Below are positions 1-7,216 of a DNA stretch of 10,406 nt, in pieces; position 1 is the first letter of the stretch, and the number at the start of each line of letters is the position of its first letter. The DNA lies in assembly GCA_009845505.1 (NCBI GenBank), contig VXZL01000460.1:3953-14358 (forward strand). Direction: 5' to 3'. A program made the translations under genes and the position numbers. The notes beneath the pieces are model-generated. The model worked only from the letters and a program-made list of their open reading frames with translations. It did not search any database and had not been told where the DNA came from. The stretch is from Candidatus Poribacteria bacterium. GTDB lineage: Bacteria; Poribacteria; WGA-4E; WGA-3G.

Positions 1-3000
1 GTGACGAACCCAGATAGTGGTGGACCACAGGGTACACTTACGCTTAACAGTTATTCTCTTGGTGAGAGAACCTCTCCGCCTATCACTTCGATGCGCTTTG
101 AAGTCAAACGTCAAGACGCTGACGATTCTGAATGGCAAGATGTAGGCATGAGCAGTGAAGGGACTGCTGTTACTGCCGAAGAGGTCCAAGCATTGCAGAA
201 TGACGCTGACTTCGTCGCTGACATTGTTCACATCGCAGCTGATACGGTTGTAGGTGGCGCGGCAAGTTCGTTGGTTTATCAACATGCCTCCTATCAAAAA
301 TGGTCGATTGAGATTGATACGGTAGCATTGGGTCTTGAAGACACCATTGATGCAGATAGTCCCGCAGCGCGCGATGTATCCTTGGATACTAATCCCTACG
401 TTGTCCGGGCAATTGCGATTTCCGCAGCAAACGAAAGCGAAGCTGCAGCAGCGGCTGGTATTAAATCGCAATTTTCACTTGACAATGTGGACGATGTTGC
501 ACCCCTTGGGCCCACAAACATTACGGCTGTCGCCCATGTGAGTGAAAGCGGTGAAGTTGTTGAGATGGTTGATGCCAACGCTGATGGAAGTTATACCGTT
601 GGTGGTATTGTTGATGAAACAGTCCCATCGCCGATGGCTATGCTCACTATTGAACCGACAGCCGCTCCAGAAACCTTCACAGATGGTTCAGTGAGGTTGG
701 TGCGAACGGATGCAGATGGCACCCAAACCATTGCTGATGGTGAACCGGGGGTTGTTGATGCAGCGACTGTTGATGTCGGAATGCTTGAAAATGGAACCTA
801 TATGTTCCATGCCCTCATTGTTGATGCATTCGGCAATATACAAGCCGATGATTCTGAAGCCGATGGTTCAAGAGTCACTGTCCATGTGCTCAACTTCCGG
901 CTTTCGGATATCACCGACTTGGCGGTCACAGCTGTTGATGGCGTGGACGTAGCGGAGCCGCCCGCTGAACCGATTCCACTTCGGAATTCGCTCGCGGTCG
1001 GTTTCATGGTTGCTAACGGCTCGTTAGCTGCTGACCAGTTGAGTGCCAGCATTAATGGAAATCCGATAGCCAGTGAAAGTGCCGAAGATCCAGAGATGAC
1101 TTTCTCACTTTCAGTAATGGAAATTTCAGCACTGCCTGATGGTGTTTATACGCCAGACGGTGTGGTCACTCAGTGGAACGGTTCGGTATCCTTCGCATTG
1201 GCGATGGTTAACCTTGATAACACCGGTCCAATGATTAAGATTGAAACACCTTCCGAGGACCATACGGTGGATAGTTTACCAACTGTTCACGCGACATACG
1301 ATGATGGCGCGGGAAGTGGTGCTGATGGTACTGGCACTGGAGTCTTAGCTTGGGCGACAACGGACCTTGCGAACGGACCAACCGTTATGTTGACACGGAT
1401 ATTACCCGAGCAAGGCGACCAAGATGTTATGGTTGACCAGGGTGCCGTTGAAACCGATGAAACGACATTGATTTACACCCGTATTGAGCAGCTTTCCGGT
1501 GGGGCATACCGAGTAACTATCCAAGTTGCTGATGTGCTCGGTAACATTGGTGAGGCTTCTGCTGAATTCGCTATCGGCGGTACACTACCTACGGTTGCGA
1601 TTCAGTCGCCAGCTTTGGGACAGACCTTCGAGCACGGACAACCGCTTATCAGTGGTGAATTTTCCGGCGCAGGTACTGTTGAGGTAACGACATTTACTGT
1701 CAACGAAGATGATGCTACACCAGAGGTAGATGGCAATCGATTCTCCTATACCCCTGGGGCAGCATTGTCTGATGGCGATTATACGGTTGTTGTTGAAGTG
1801 ACTGACGGTGATGGCAATAGGGCGCAGACATCTGCGGCTTTCACGGTGCAAGTGCCGAAAGACACAACGCCCCCTGTTATTTCTGCAGCCGCTCCATCTG
1901 GAGTTATCAAGGGTGATAGTTGGGTAACAATCTCAGCGGTTGTCACGGATGAACAGTCGAGTGTTGTGAGTGCGAAGTTCGCTATTGACGATAAACCGTT
2001 CCGCTCTATTCCACTGGCGCAGATTGCTCAAGGTCGCATTGAGACGGCTGAAAGTTTCACATCTGGTACGCATACGGTAACCCTCGTTGCAATCAGTGAA
2101 GGGGGAACCACGCAACATTCGTGGACTTTCACATTGGAAGTTGACAATGTCGCACCGACTATCACTTCAATCTCACCAACAGGAACTATCCGCGGTGGAC
2201 TCCCGACGATCTCGGCGAGTGCCAACGATGCGTCTGGCGTTGATGACATAAATATCGTCGTCTTGGATAGTGATGGTGAAGAGGTGGAAGGCAATACTGA
2301 AGATGATGGTGAAGATGATGTCGAAGGTATCACACGTTTGGACTTCATTCCTGAAGCACCCCTTGATGAAGGGACTTACACGATTCAGGTTCGAGCGACT
2401 GATACAATCGGTAATTCTGCCACAGCGCAAGGCTCCTTCTCGATCGACTTCGATACTGCTGCTCCGGTGATCACGATGTCGTCGCCACAAAATGAGGCAC
2501 GCCTGACTGAACGTCGTCCGCAGATTTCGATAAGCTACGCTGATGCGGAATCTGGTATAGATATGGATTCTATCCGTTTCGTTCTTGATGACCAACTGAT
2601 TAACCTCAAACCGAACCAGAAATCGGCATCACAGGTGATATACACCCCAGATCTCGATCTCGCTTTCGGGCAACATACGGTCAAACTTGAGGTGTCTGAC
2701 ATGGCGCATAAAGAGGGCAACGTCTCTGAAGATAGCAGTGGTGCCCGTGAGGCGAACATGGCAGTCCATGAGTTTACGTTCTTTGTTGAGAGTGAGGCTG
2801 GTCCAGTATTGGCATCGCGTCCGATTAATGCGCCCAACCCGTTCAAGGATAATACTCGTATTTCCTTCACATTGACTCGACAGTCGACAGTGAGCATTGT
2901 CATTTACGATATGACGCTCCGCCCCGTCCGAGTCTTGGTTGATAACGAGGTATGGGACGCAGGCGAGTACGTTGGTAAAGGCGCGATTGGTTGGGACGGC

Positions 3001-3111
3001 ACCAGTTCTTCTGGCGAAGATTTGGCTCGAGGTGTCTACTTCTGTCAAATTATAGTGGCAGATGGTTTTGAACCCGAGTATGCCATTCTCAAACTCGCAC
3101 TGACGCGCTAA
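1..3111 (+). CDS. Large secreted Ig-repeat protein with C-terminal FlgD-Ig/T9SS-like tail (5' partial)
   Basis: The reading frame is open from the first base, and the translated start has no signal peptide and reads like mid-protein, so the gene almost certainly begins upstream. The visible 1036 residues are almost all beta-sandwich-type repeats. Units opening with a 'D-x-x-x-P-x-I' type boundary start near residues 162, 406, 528, 621, 715 and 818, and several carry the 'DGxYT...V.D..GN' ending of bacterial Ig-like domains. Residues about 937-1036 form a different domain with an NPF motif (946-948), 'IYD' and an 'AG...WDG...G..ARGVYF' pattern. This pattern is typical of FlgD-Ig or type IX secretion (T9SS) C-terminal tails. 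The protein is probably exported and surface-attached or released, with an adhesive or structural role (inference). No catalytic domain is visible. An acidic Asp/Glu-rich stretch at residues 760-776 interrupts one Ig unit. The downstream PorV-like gene fits a secretion role. Confidence 0.85.
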   Translation: MTNPDSGGPQGTLTLNSYSLGERTSPPITSMRFEVKRQDADDSEWQDVGMSSEGTAVTAEEVQALQNDADFVADIVHIAADTVVGGAASSLVYQHASYQKWSIEIDTVALGLEDTIDADSPAARDVSLDTNPYVVRAIAISAANESEAAAAAGIKSQFSLDNVDDVAPLGPTNITAVAHVSESGEVVEMVDANADGSYTVGGIVDETVPSPMAMLTIEPTAAPETFTDGSVRLVRTDADGTQTIADGEPGVVDAATVDVGMLENGTYMFHALIVDAFGNIQADDSEADGSRVTVHVLNFRLSDITDLAVTAVDGVDVAEPPAEPIPLRNSLAVGFMVANGSLAADQLSASINGNPIASESAEDPEMTFSLSVMEISALPDGVYTPDGVVTQWNGSVSFALAMVNLDNTGPMIKIETPSEDHTVDSLPTVHATYDDGAGSGADGTGTGVLAWATTDLANGPTVMLTRILPEQGDQDVMVDQGAVETDETTLIYTRIEQLSGGAYRVTIQVADVLGNIGEASAEFAIGGTLPTVAIQSPALGQTFEHGQPLISGEFSGAGTVEVTTFTVNEDDATPEVDGNRFSYTPGAALSDGDYTVVVEVTDGDGNRAQTSAAFTVQVPKDTTPPVISAAAPSGVIKGDSWVTISAVVTDEQSSVVSAKFAIDDKPFRSIPLAQIAQGRIETAESFTSGTHTVTLVAISEGGTTQHSWTFTLEVDNVAPTITSISPTGTIRGGLPTISASANDASGVDDINIVVLDSDGEEVEGNTEDDGEDDVEGITRLDFIPEAPLDEGTYTIQVRATDTIGNSATAQGSFSIDFDTAAPVITMSSPQNEARLTERRPQISISYADAESGIDMDSIRFVLDDQLINLKPNQKSASQVIYTPDLDLAFGQHTVKLEVSDMAHKEGNVSEDSSGAREANMAVHEFTFFVESEAGPVLASRPINAPNPFKDNTRISFTLTRQSTVSIVIYDMTLRPVRVLVDNEVWDAGEYVGKGAIGWDGTSSSGEDLARGVYFCQIIVADGFEPEYAILKLALTR

Positions 3112-3126
3112 GTAAATGGCAGTCTG

Positions 3127-3164
3127 CATATCGGGAATTGGACGTCTGTCCAGTTCCCGATGTG
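3127..3164 (+). promoter_or_regulatory. Long intergenic hairpin upstream of the PorV-like gene
   Basis: Bases 3127-3143 pair with 3148-3164 to give a 17-pair stem, including two G-U pairs, around a four-base loop (GTCT). No T-run follows, so it is not a standard intrinsic terminator. It lies in the 72-base gap between the Ig-repeat gene and the barrel gene, ending 8 bases before the AGGAGG ribosome binding site. Likely roles are blocking 3' exonuclease decay of the upstream message, an RNase processing point that sets different levels of the two proteins, or partial termination. The structure is seen directly; the role is inference. Confidence 0.6.
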
Positions 3165-3172
3165 GACACTGA

Positions 3173-3178
3173 AGGAGG
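3173..3178 (+). promoter_or_regulatory. Ribosome binding site AGGAGG deciding the barrel gene start
   Basis: A perfect AGGAGG lies 5 bases before the ATG at 3184. It rules against the in-frame ATG at 3160, which lies inside the hairpin and upstream of this site. Confidence 0.85.
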
Positions 3179-3183
3179 ATATA

Positions 3184-4182
3184 ATGTTAATGACAGAACA
3201 AATCGCTAAATGGGTTTCCAAACGGGGCCCGAAATTGTTATGCGGTTTAATACCCCTTTTCTTTCTTATCCTAGCGGTGTCGCCGGTCAGTTTTGCCGGA
3301 GTGGATGCCATGCCACATCTGCGGCTTGGTGCCGGTGCACGCTCAATCGGCTTAGGTGGTGCCTTCACAGCAATCGCTGATGATGCCACCGCGACCGTTT
3401 GGAACCCAGCAGGACTCGGCTCCGCAGCGGATTTAAGCCTCAACTTTTCGACACAGCAGCTTGATCTCGATAGAAGCCATAACTTCATCGCATTGACAAA
3501 AGCTCTCGGTTCGGCGGGATCCATTGGACTTGCTGTCACGAACGCCGGTGTCAGTGGCATCCAGCAATATGATGCTAATGAACGCTATGGTGGGGAATTC
3601 AGCTATAGTGCCAACGCCTATTCTCTCTCTTACGGTATTGGTCTCGGAAACTTCGGTATCGGTCTAACGGGCCGCATGCTGGCAGATAACTTCGGGGCAG
3701 AAGGCGTTGAAAGCCAGAGCGGTTTTGGTGGTGTTGATGTCGGAATCATGGGACATGCCCTGCACATAGATGTCGGTGAGGAAAAAGTCCCAACTTTTCA
3801 CTATGGCCTCGTTGCGAAATACCTCGGTGCGTCCCTTGGTGAAGACACCGTACCGATGGTTATTAACCTCGGCTTAGCCTACAATCTTTATATGGGTAAT
3901 GTCGTCACATTCGCCGCAGATATTGAGCAAGAACTCGTAAATCTTGACCAAAGTGCCACGAGTTTGAAACTCGGTGCTGAATATACGATTCTCACTTACA
4001 AATCAACTGCTCTTGCTATCCGCGGTGGTGTTAGAGCCTCACGTGATGTCCAGAACCTCTTCGGTGGGTTTGGGGTGAACATCGGTGGGCTGCAGATTGA
4101 TTATGCCATTCAAGACGGTATGGCTGGTGAAATCAACGGAGTCGGATCAACTCACTTTGCTTCCCTCTCTTATAGCTACTAA
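3184..4182 (+). CDS. PorV/PorQ-family outer-membrane beta-barrel protein
   Basis: A 332-residue protein with a positively charged N-terminus, a hydrophobic stretch (about residues 19-34) and a likely signal peptidase I site after 'SFA' (residue 38). Residues 49-78 carry the hallmark of the PorV/PorQ (UPF0164) family, 'GARSIGLGGAF' followed by 'ADDATATVWNPAGL'. The rest alternates polar and hydrophobic residues with many Gly/Asn/Tyr, as in a FadL-like barrel, and the chain ends in aromatic 'SYSY', like many outer-membrane barrels. In Bacteroidetes PorV is an outer-membrane partner of type IX secretion that receives cargo bearing C-terminal signals. Here it directly follows a protein with such a tail, which supports a related role, but many PorV-like proteins outside Bacteroidetes are uncharacterised. 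The start at ATG 3184 is chosen from AGGAGG spacing; an ATG at 3190 is also possible. Confidence 0.85.
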   Translation: MLMTEQIAKWVSKRGPKLLCGLIPLFFLILAVSPVSFAGVDAMPHLRLGAGARSIGLGGAFTAIADDATATVWNPAGLGSAADLSLNFSTQQLDLDRSHNFIALTKALGSAGSIGLAVTNAGVSGIQQYDANERYGGEFSYSANAYSLSYGIGLGNFGIGLTGRMLADNFGAEGVESQSGFGGVDVGIMGHALHIDVGEEKVPTFHYGLVAKYLGASLGEDTVPMVINLGLAYNLYMGNVVTFAADIEQELVNLDQSATSLKLGAEYTILTYKSTALAIRGGVRASRDVQNLFGGFGVNIGGLQIDYAIQDGMAGEINGVGSTHFASLSYSY

Positions 4183-4187
4183 AGGAG
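4183..4187 (+). promoter_or_regulatory. Ribosome binding site for the LysM gene
   Basis: AGGAG begins immediately after the barrel gene's stop codon and lies 7 bases before ATG 4195. This favours that ATG over the in-frame TTG at 4192. The short 12-base gap between the two genes indicates co-transcription. Confidence 0.7.
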
Positions 4188-4194
4188 AAAATTG

Positions 4195-5058
4195 ATGAAA
4201 ATGATAAGAGGCACGCTAAAGTTAGCACTGATTCTGTACATCTGCGCAGCACTCAGTGGCGTTTATGTGTTATCCGCCTCGGCGAGGATCACGCCGCATG
4301 AAGGTGATGAGGATACTATGCTCATTACTATTGAAAAAGGCGATACGCTCTGGGATCTCTGCCAAGAGCATCTCACAGACCCACTCCGCTGGCGCGAACT
4401 GAGCAAGTACAACGACTTCACGAATCCACATCTCATCTATCCGGGCGAACAGTTACGGATTCCAGTTGCTATGGCAAAAGAGGTCGTTGAAGTTGCTGAG
4501 GAGGAGCTTGCTGGATACCAAGAGGAACTGGAACGGCTGAAAGTGGAATTAGCCGAATCCGAAGCGACGCGGGATAAATTGGAAGCAGAAATTGGCGGAC
4601 TCAACGAGAGTATGGCGGAACTCAAAGGACAACTTAAAGCCCTTGAGGATAGCCTGAAATCTCAAGAGAAGTTGATGGATGCTGTCGGTCAGTCCGGTGA
4701 AGCCATCGCTTCGAGCCTCAAAGAAGCCCTTGCAGCCAATAAAGATGCTATCCTTCACGAAATCGCCCACCTTGATGAACATCTTGAAGCGGTCGCTTCA
4801 ATGCTCGAGGAGCGTGAAATGAACGCTAAAGCGACACACGAACTCATTGAAGCTACCCAAGCCGAAGTGAAGGGAATTTTGACCTATATTGAAGCGAATC
4901 AAAAGGCAATCAGTGAAGTCAAGATGATACTCGAAAATGCCAAGGGTGTCCACGAGGAACTTTCCACATCCAAACGTGCTTTGGTGTTCCTGACAACCGT
5001 TGCAGCCGGTGTTGGATTGTTTGTTATCGGTAGCATCGGTGGACGTAGCGGCGAATAA
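4195..5058 (+). CDS. LysM domain protein with long coiled coil and C-terminal membrane segment
   Basis: A 287-residue protein. Residues 8-30 form a signal peptide or N-terminal membrane segment ending 'ASA'. Residues about 43-91 are a LysM peptidoglycan-binding domain: 'IEKGDTLWDLC' near its start, 'NPHLIYPGEQLRIP' at its end, and the 'DPLRWREL' insertion seen in the YgaU/FimV-like type. Residues about 93-255 are rich in Glu, Lys, Ala and Leu with heptad-like spacing, predicting a long helical coiled coil. Residues 262-283 form a hydrophobic, Gly-rich C-terminal membrane helix followed by a short charged tail. The likely role is a periplasmic tether or spacer that links the cell wall to a membrane and supports the envelope proteins encoded upstream (inference). 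No enzymatic domain is visible. It is the last gene before an intrinsic terminator. Confidence 0.85.
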   Translation: MKMIRGTLKLALILYICAALSGVYVLSASARITPHEGDEDTMLITIEKGDTLWDLCQEHLTDPLRWRELSKYNDFTNPHLIYPGEQLRIPVAMAKEVVEVAEEELAGYQEELERLKVELAESEATRDKLEAEIGGLNESMAELKGQLKALEDSLKSQEKLMDAVGQSGEAIASSLKEALAANKDAILHEIAHLDEHLEAVASMLEEREMNAKATHELIEATQAEVKGILTYIEANQKAISEVKMILENAKGVHEELSTSKRALVFLTTVAAGVGLFVIGSIGGRSGE

Positions 5059-5083
5059 ATCAAACTAACTCATCACCTTTTAG

Positions 5084-5120
5084 GCAGGGAAGGTGTCTAA
5101 ACCACCTCCCTGCTTTTTTT
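5084..5120 (+). terminator. Rho-independent terminator of the envelope cluster
   Basis: A GC-rich stem (5084-5095 with 5103-5113, 11 pairs and one bulged A) closes a 7-base loop and is followed by seven T residues at 5114-5120. It lies 25 bases after the LysM gene's stop codon. Confidence 0.9.
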
Positions 5121-5154
5121 ATACGGTTTGCTATCGGGTAAAGGTGCTGCGTAT

Positions 5155-5802
5155 ATGTCAGTAAATACCTCTGAATATCCTAGGGGAAACACGCAAGCAA
5201 AAACACCCCCCTTCACTCAAACGATCGCACTCTCTGGTGATAGAGCCGGGAGTAAAGGGGCTTTCCAATTCGCCGGGTTCGCTTGGATATATGACACGAA
5301 AGTTACTTTTGTCCAAGGTGGCACGCAAAGTCTAAAGACACCGCAAGGCTGGCGGCAGCTCCTACGCCTCATTAGCCTTGCGCGTCGCCTTAAAAAGCCC
5401 ATTGTTTTGTGGAACCTGCCTATCATCCACATTGCTACAAAGCAGCGGAAAACGTCGTTAGCCAATACGCAGGCGATTCAGAACGTTGAATTGGCACTCC
5501 TGAAACTACCTCATCCTATTATTACGGTTTTTGACGAAACTTACGACAGGGCTTATCCACCTTGGGAGCTCATCTGGAGTGATGGTGTTGTATGTATCGG
5601 ATCTCCGGATATCCAATCTTCTGAATCTGAGAAAGTTAAAATAGCGCGGTGTCCAACAGAAATCGCATCTGCAATTTTGGAACTTCTCTCTCAAGCGGAA
5701 GCTGTTCCGACCATAGAATTAATTGAGAATCGGAGTGCTTCTTTGCGGCAGATGTTTGCTGAGGACAGAGCTGAGGTTTCGGCAAAATTACCGTCTCAGT
5801 GA
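5155..5802 (+). CDS. Degenerate AccA-like (carboxyltransferase alpha / crotonase-fold) protein
   Basis: A 215-residue soluble protein that I recognise only by its likeness to the acetyl-CoA carboxylase carboxyltransferase alpha subunit. Matches in order are 'GDRAG' (28-32), then 'AGFAWIYDTKVTFVQG' (40-55), resembling the AccA strand before its 'GHQKG'; 'TPQGWRQLLRLISLARRLKKPIV' in two parts (62-72 and 73-84), resembling AccA 'PEGYRKALRLM..AE....PI'; 'TQAIQNVELALLKLPHPII' (105-123), resembling 'SEAIARNL.EMSRL.VPI'; and a C-terminal 'PTEIASAILELL', resembling the AccA end. The GEGGSGGA oxyanion-hole segment and the 'TPGAYPG...ERGQ' loop are absent or altered, and the chain is about 100 residues shorter than AccA (usually about 320), so ordinary carboxyltransferase activity is unlikely. 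The start is ATG 5155, with AAAGGTG 8 bases upstream; an in-frame TTG at 5128 lacks such a site. It lies 11 bases before the phosphatidyltransferase gene. The assignment comes from remembered family patterns, without an alignment. Confidence 0.55.
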   Translation: MSVNTSEYPRGNTQAKTPPFTQTIALSGDRAGSKGAFQFAGFAWIYDTKVTFVQGGTQSLKTPQGWRQLLRLISLARRLKKPIVLWNLPIIHIATKQRKTSLANTQAIQNVELALLKLPHPIITVFDETYDRAYPPWELIWSDGVVCIGSPDIQSSESEKVKIARCPTEIASAILELLSQAEAVPTIELIENRSASLRQMFAEDRAEVSAKLPSQ

Positions 5803-5806
5803 GAGG
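5801..5806 (+). promoter_or_regulatory. Ribosome binding site GAGAGG for the phosphatidyltransferase gene
   Basis: GAGAGG overlaps the stop codon of the preceding gene and lies 7 bases before ATG 5814. This favours ATG 5814 over the closer ATG 5808 and over GTG 5799, which overlaps the upstream stop. Confidence 0.55.
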
Positions 5807-5813
5807 TATGCCA

Positions 5814-6437
5814 ATGTTTGAAGCAAAATTAAAACCCCGTCTTGAGGTTATTCTATCTGCTGTGGCAAATAAAATGGTCGCGCTCGGCATTACGGCGGAT
5901 ATGGTAACCCTCTTTGGATTCCTCGTTAACCTCGTCGCCACCTTTTATCTGGCAACCGGACGGCTTGTTGTGGCGGGAATTCTCATTTTGTTTGGTGGGA
6001 GTTTTGATATGATAGATGGAGCAGTTGCCCGAGCTCAAACAAATCTACGTGCATCAGGCGCGCTCTTGGATTCTGTGATTGATCGTTACTCGGAAGGTTT
6101 TCTCTTTCTTGGTGCCCTCATCTATTTTTATAATTTAGAAAGTTTGATTGGAATAATTCTCGCCTTTGGTGCTTGGTTCGGTTCAATCTTAGTGAGTTAT
6201 GTAAGGGCGAGAGCTGAGGGACTGCAGGTTACATGTAAGGTTGGACTCATGCAGCGTCCAGAACGCATTGTCTTGCTCGGTGCTGGCACACTCCTTCAAG
6301 GGGTACTATGGCATAGATTTCCCATCGTTCAGACCAATGCCGTGATTCTACTCTGTGTACTTGGGATCCTCACCCTCACAACCCATATTACTGCGCTCCA
6401 TCGACTCATCTTCTCCTATCAAGAATTGAATCGCTAA
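5814..6437 (+). CDS. CDP-alcohol phosphatidyltransferase family membrane enzyme
   Basis: A 207-residue multi-helix membrane protein with the complete family signature D-x2-D-G-x2-A-R-x8-G-x3-D-x3-D: D65, D68, G69, A72, R73, G82, D86 and D90. These acidic residues bind divalent metals and the CDP-lipid; the enzyme moves the phosphatidyl group from CDP-diacylglycerol (or a related lipid) to an alcohol. Hydrophobic segments lie near residues 28-47, 50-64, 94-107, 110-131, 153-166 and 174-190. A conserved 'SYVRARAEG...CKVGLMQRPER' region (127-151) resembles phosphatidylinositol-phosphate or archaetidylinositol-phosphate synthases, where basic residues hold inositol phosphate. That substrate is a hypothesis; phosphatidylglycerophosphate is an alternative. 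It is tightly linked to the AccA-like gene and converges with the opposite-strand operon. Confidence 0.9.
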   Translation: MFEAKLKPRLEVILSAVANKMVALGITADMVTLFGFLVNLVATFYLATGRLVVAGILILFGGSFDMIDGAVARAQTNLRASGALLDSVIDRYSEGFLFLGALIYFYNLESLIGIILAFGAWFGSILVSYVRARAEGLQVTCKVGLMQRPERIVLLGAGTLLQGVLWHRFPIVQTNAVILLCVLGILTLTTHITALHRLIFSYQELNR

Positions 6438-7204
6438 CTGCCTGTCACACTCAGCCAAACCAGACGGATAGCAAAAGCAATTACGGCGACAATTAGCATC
6501 ACTTTAATCCATTTGTCCCCTTTTTCGACTGCCCAATGGCTTCCAAGCCATGCGCCACAGGCGTTACCAACTGCCAGTGTTGGTCCTAAGTACCAGTTGA
6601 CTTTGCCTTGGGAAATAAAAATACCAAGTGCGATCACGGTATAAAAGAAGATAACAAAAACTTTAATCGCATTCGTCCGAACTAAATCCGTACCAGTGAG
6701 AAGACGCAAAGCAGTGATAACGAGCAAACCCACACCGGCTTGGATGAATCCTCCGTAGATTCCAATAAAGAAGAAAACGATCATTGCGACAATTTTGGAA
6801 TCCTTGCCCCCACTTTCAATCCTGTCCTTCAACCGCTCTGTTGGATTAAGTAGTGTTAGAATCAGCATGGTGATCATCACAACTGCGAGAATTAGGTTGA
6901 ATAGCGCATCTCTAATATCGATGGCGATTAGCGCGCCTATCGCGGCACCGATGACCGCTGGCACGGCGAGTAAGATGCTATACTTAAAATCAGAGACACC
7001 TTTACGGCGAAATCCCATAATAGCACTGAAATTTTGGAAGAAAATAGCAACTCTGTTTGTCCCGTTTGCTACTGCGGTGGGGAGTCCAAGAAAAATCAGC
7101 ATAGGTAGGGCTAACAACGAACCGCCGAAGGCAACCGTGTTTAAGAAACCCGCAGCGATACCTGTACCAAAGAGCAGTACAACGTGAAGAAAGTTAAAAT
7201 CCAC
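6434..7204 (-). CDS. TauE/SafE family membrane transporter (putative sulfite/organosulfur exporter)
   Basis: A 256-residue integral membrane protein with about eight hydrophobic helices in two related halves, as expected for the TauE/SafE family (typically 250-270 residues). Recognisable motifs are 'AAGFLNTVAFGGSLLALP' (17-34), 'ANGTNRV' (46-52), 'GGFIQAGVGLLVI' (151-163) opening the second half, and 'GAWLGSHWAVEKGDKWIK' (217-234) near the end. Characterised members move sulfite, sulfoacetate or related anions across the inner membrane, but specificity cannot be read from sequence. The start is GTG 7204, because an in-frame stop lies just upstream. The nearest good ribosome binding site (GGAGG) is 15 bases away and overlaps the end of the preceding gene, so translational coupling is likely. 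Its TAG stop overlaps the TAA stop of the convergent phosphatidyltransferase gene. Confidence 0.88.
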   Translation of the reverse strand: MDFNFLHVVLLFGTGIAAGFLNTVAFGGSLLALPMLIFLGLPTAVANGTNRVAIFFQNFSAIMGFRRKGVSDFKYSILLAVPAVIGAAIGALIAIDIRDALFNLILAVVMITMLILTLLNPTERLKDRIESGGKDSKIVAMIVFFFIGIYGGFIQAGVGLLVITALRLLTGTDLVRTNAIKVFVIFFYTVIALGIFISQGKVNWYLGPTLAVGNACGAWLGSHWAVEKGDKWIKVMLIVAVIAFAIRLVWLSVTGS

Positions 7205-7216
7205 TTTAAGTTTTTA

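Noticed and set aside
2173..2595. 140-residue open frame on the minus strand inside the Ig-repeat gene
   Set aside because: It is antisense to a well-supported coding region, has no recognisable domain and no convincing start context. Other antisense frames at 2028-2348, 2629-3129 and 3108-3560 were rejected for the same reason.
3160..3183. Upstream in-frame ATG at 3160 as the barrel gene start
   Set aside because: It lies inside the hairpin and before the perfect AGGAGG, which is correctly spaced for ATG 3184.
5121..5154. Promoter for the AccA-like gene just after the terminator
   Set aside because: Only 34 bases separate the terminator T-run from the start codon, and no convincing -35/-10 pair is visible. 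Read-through or a promoter within the LysM gene remains possible.
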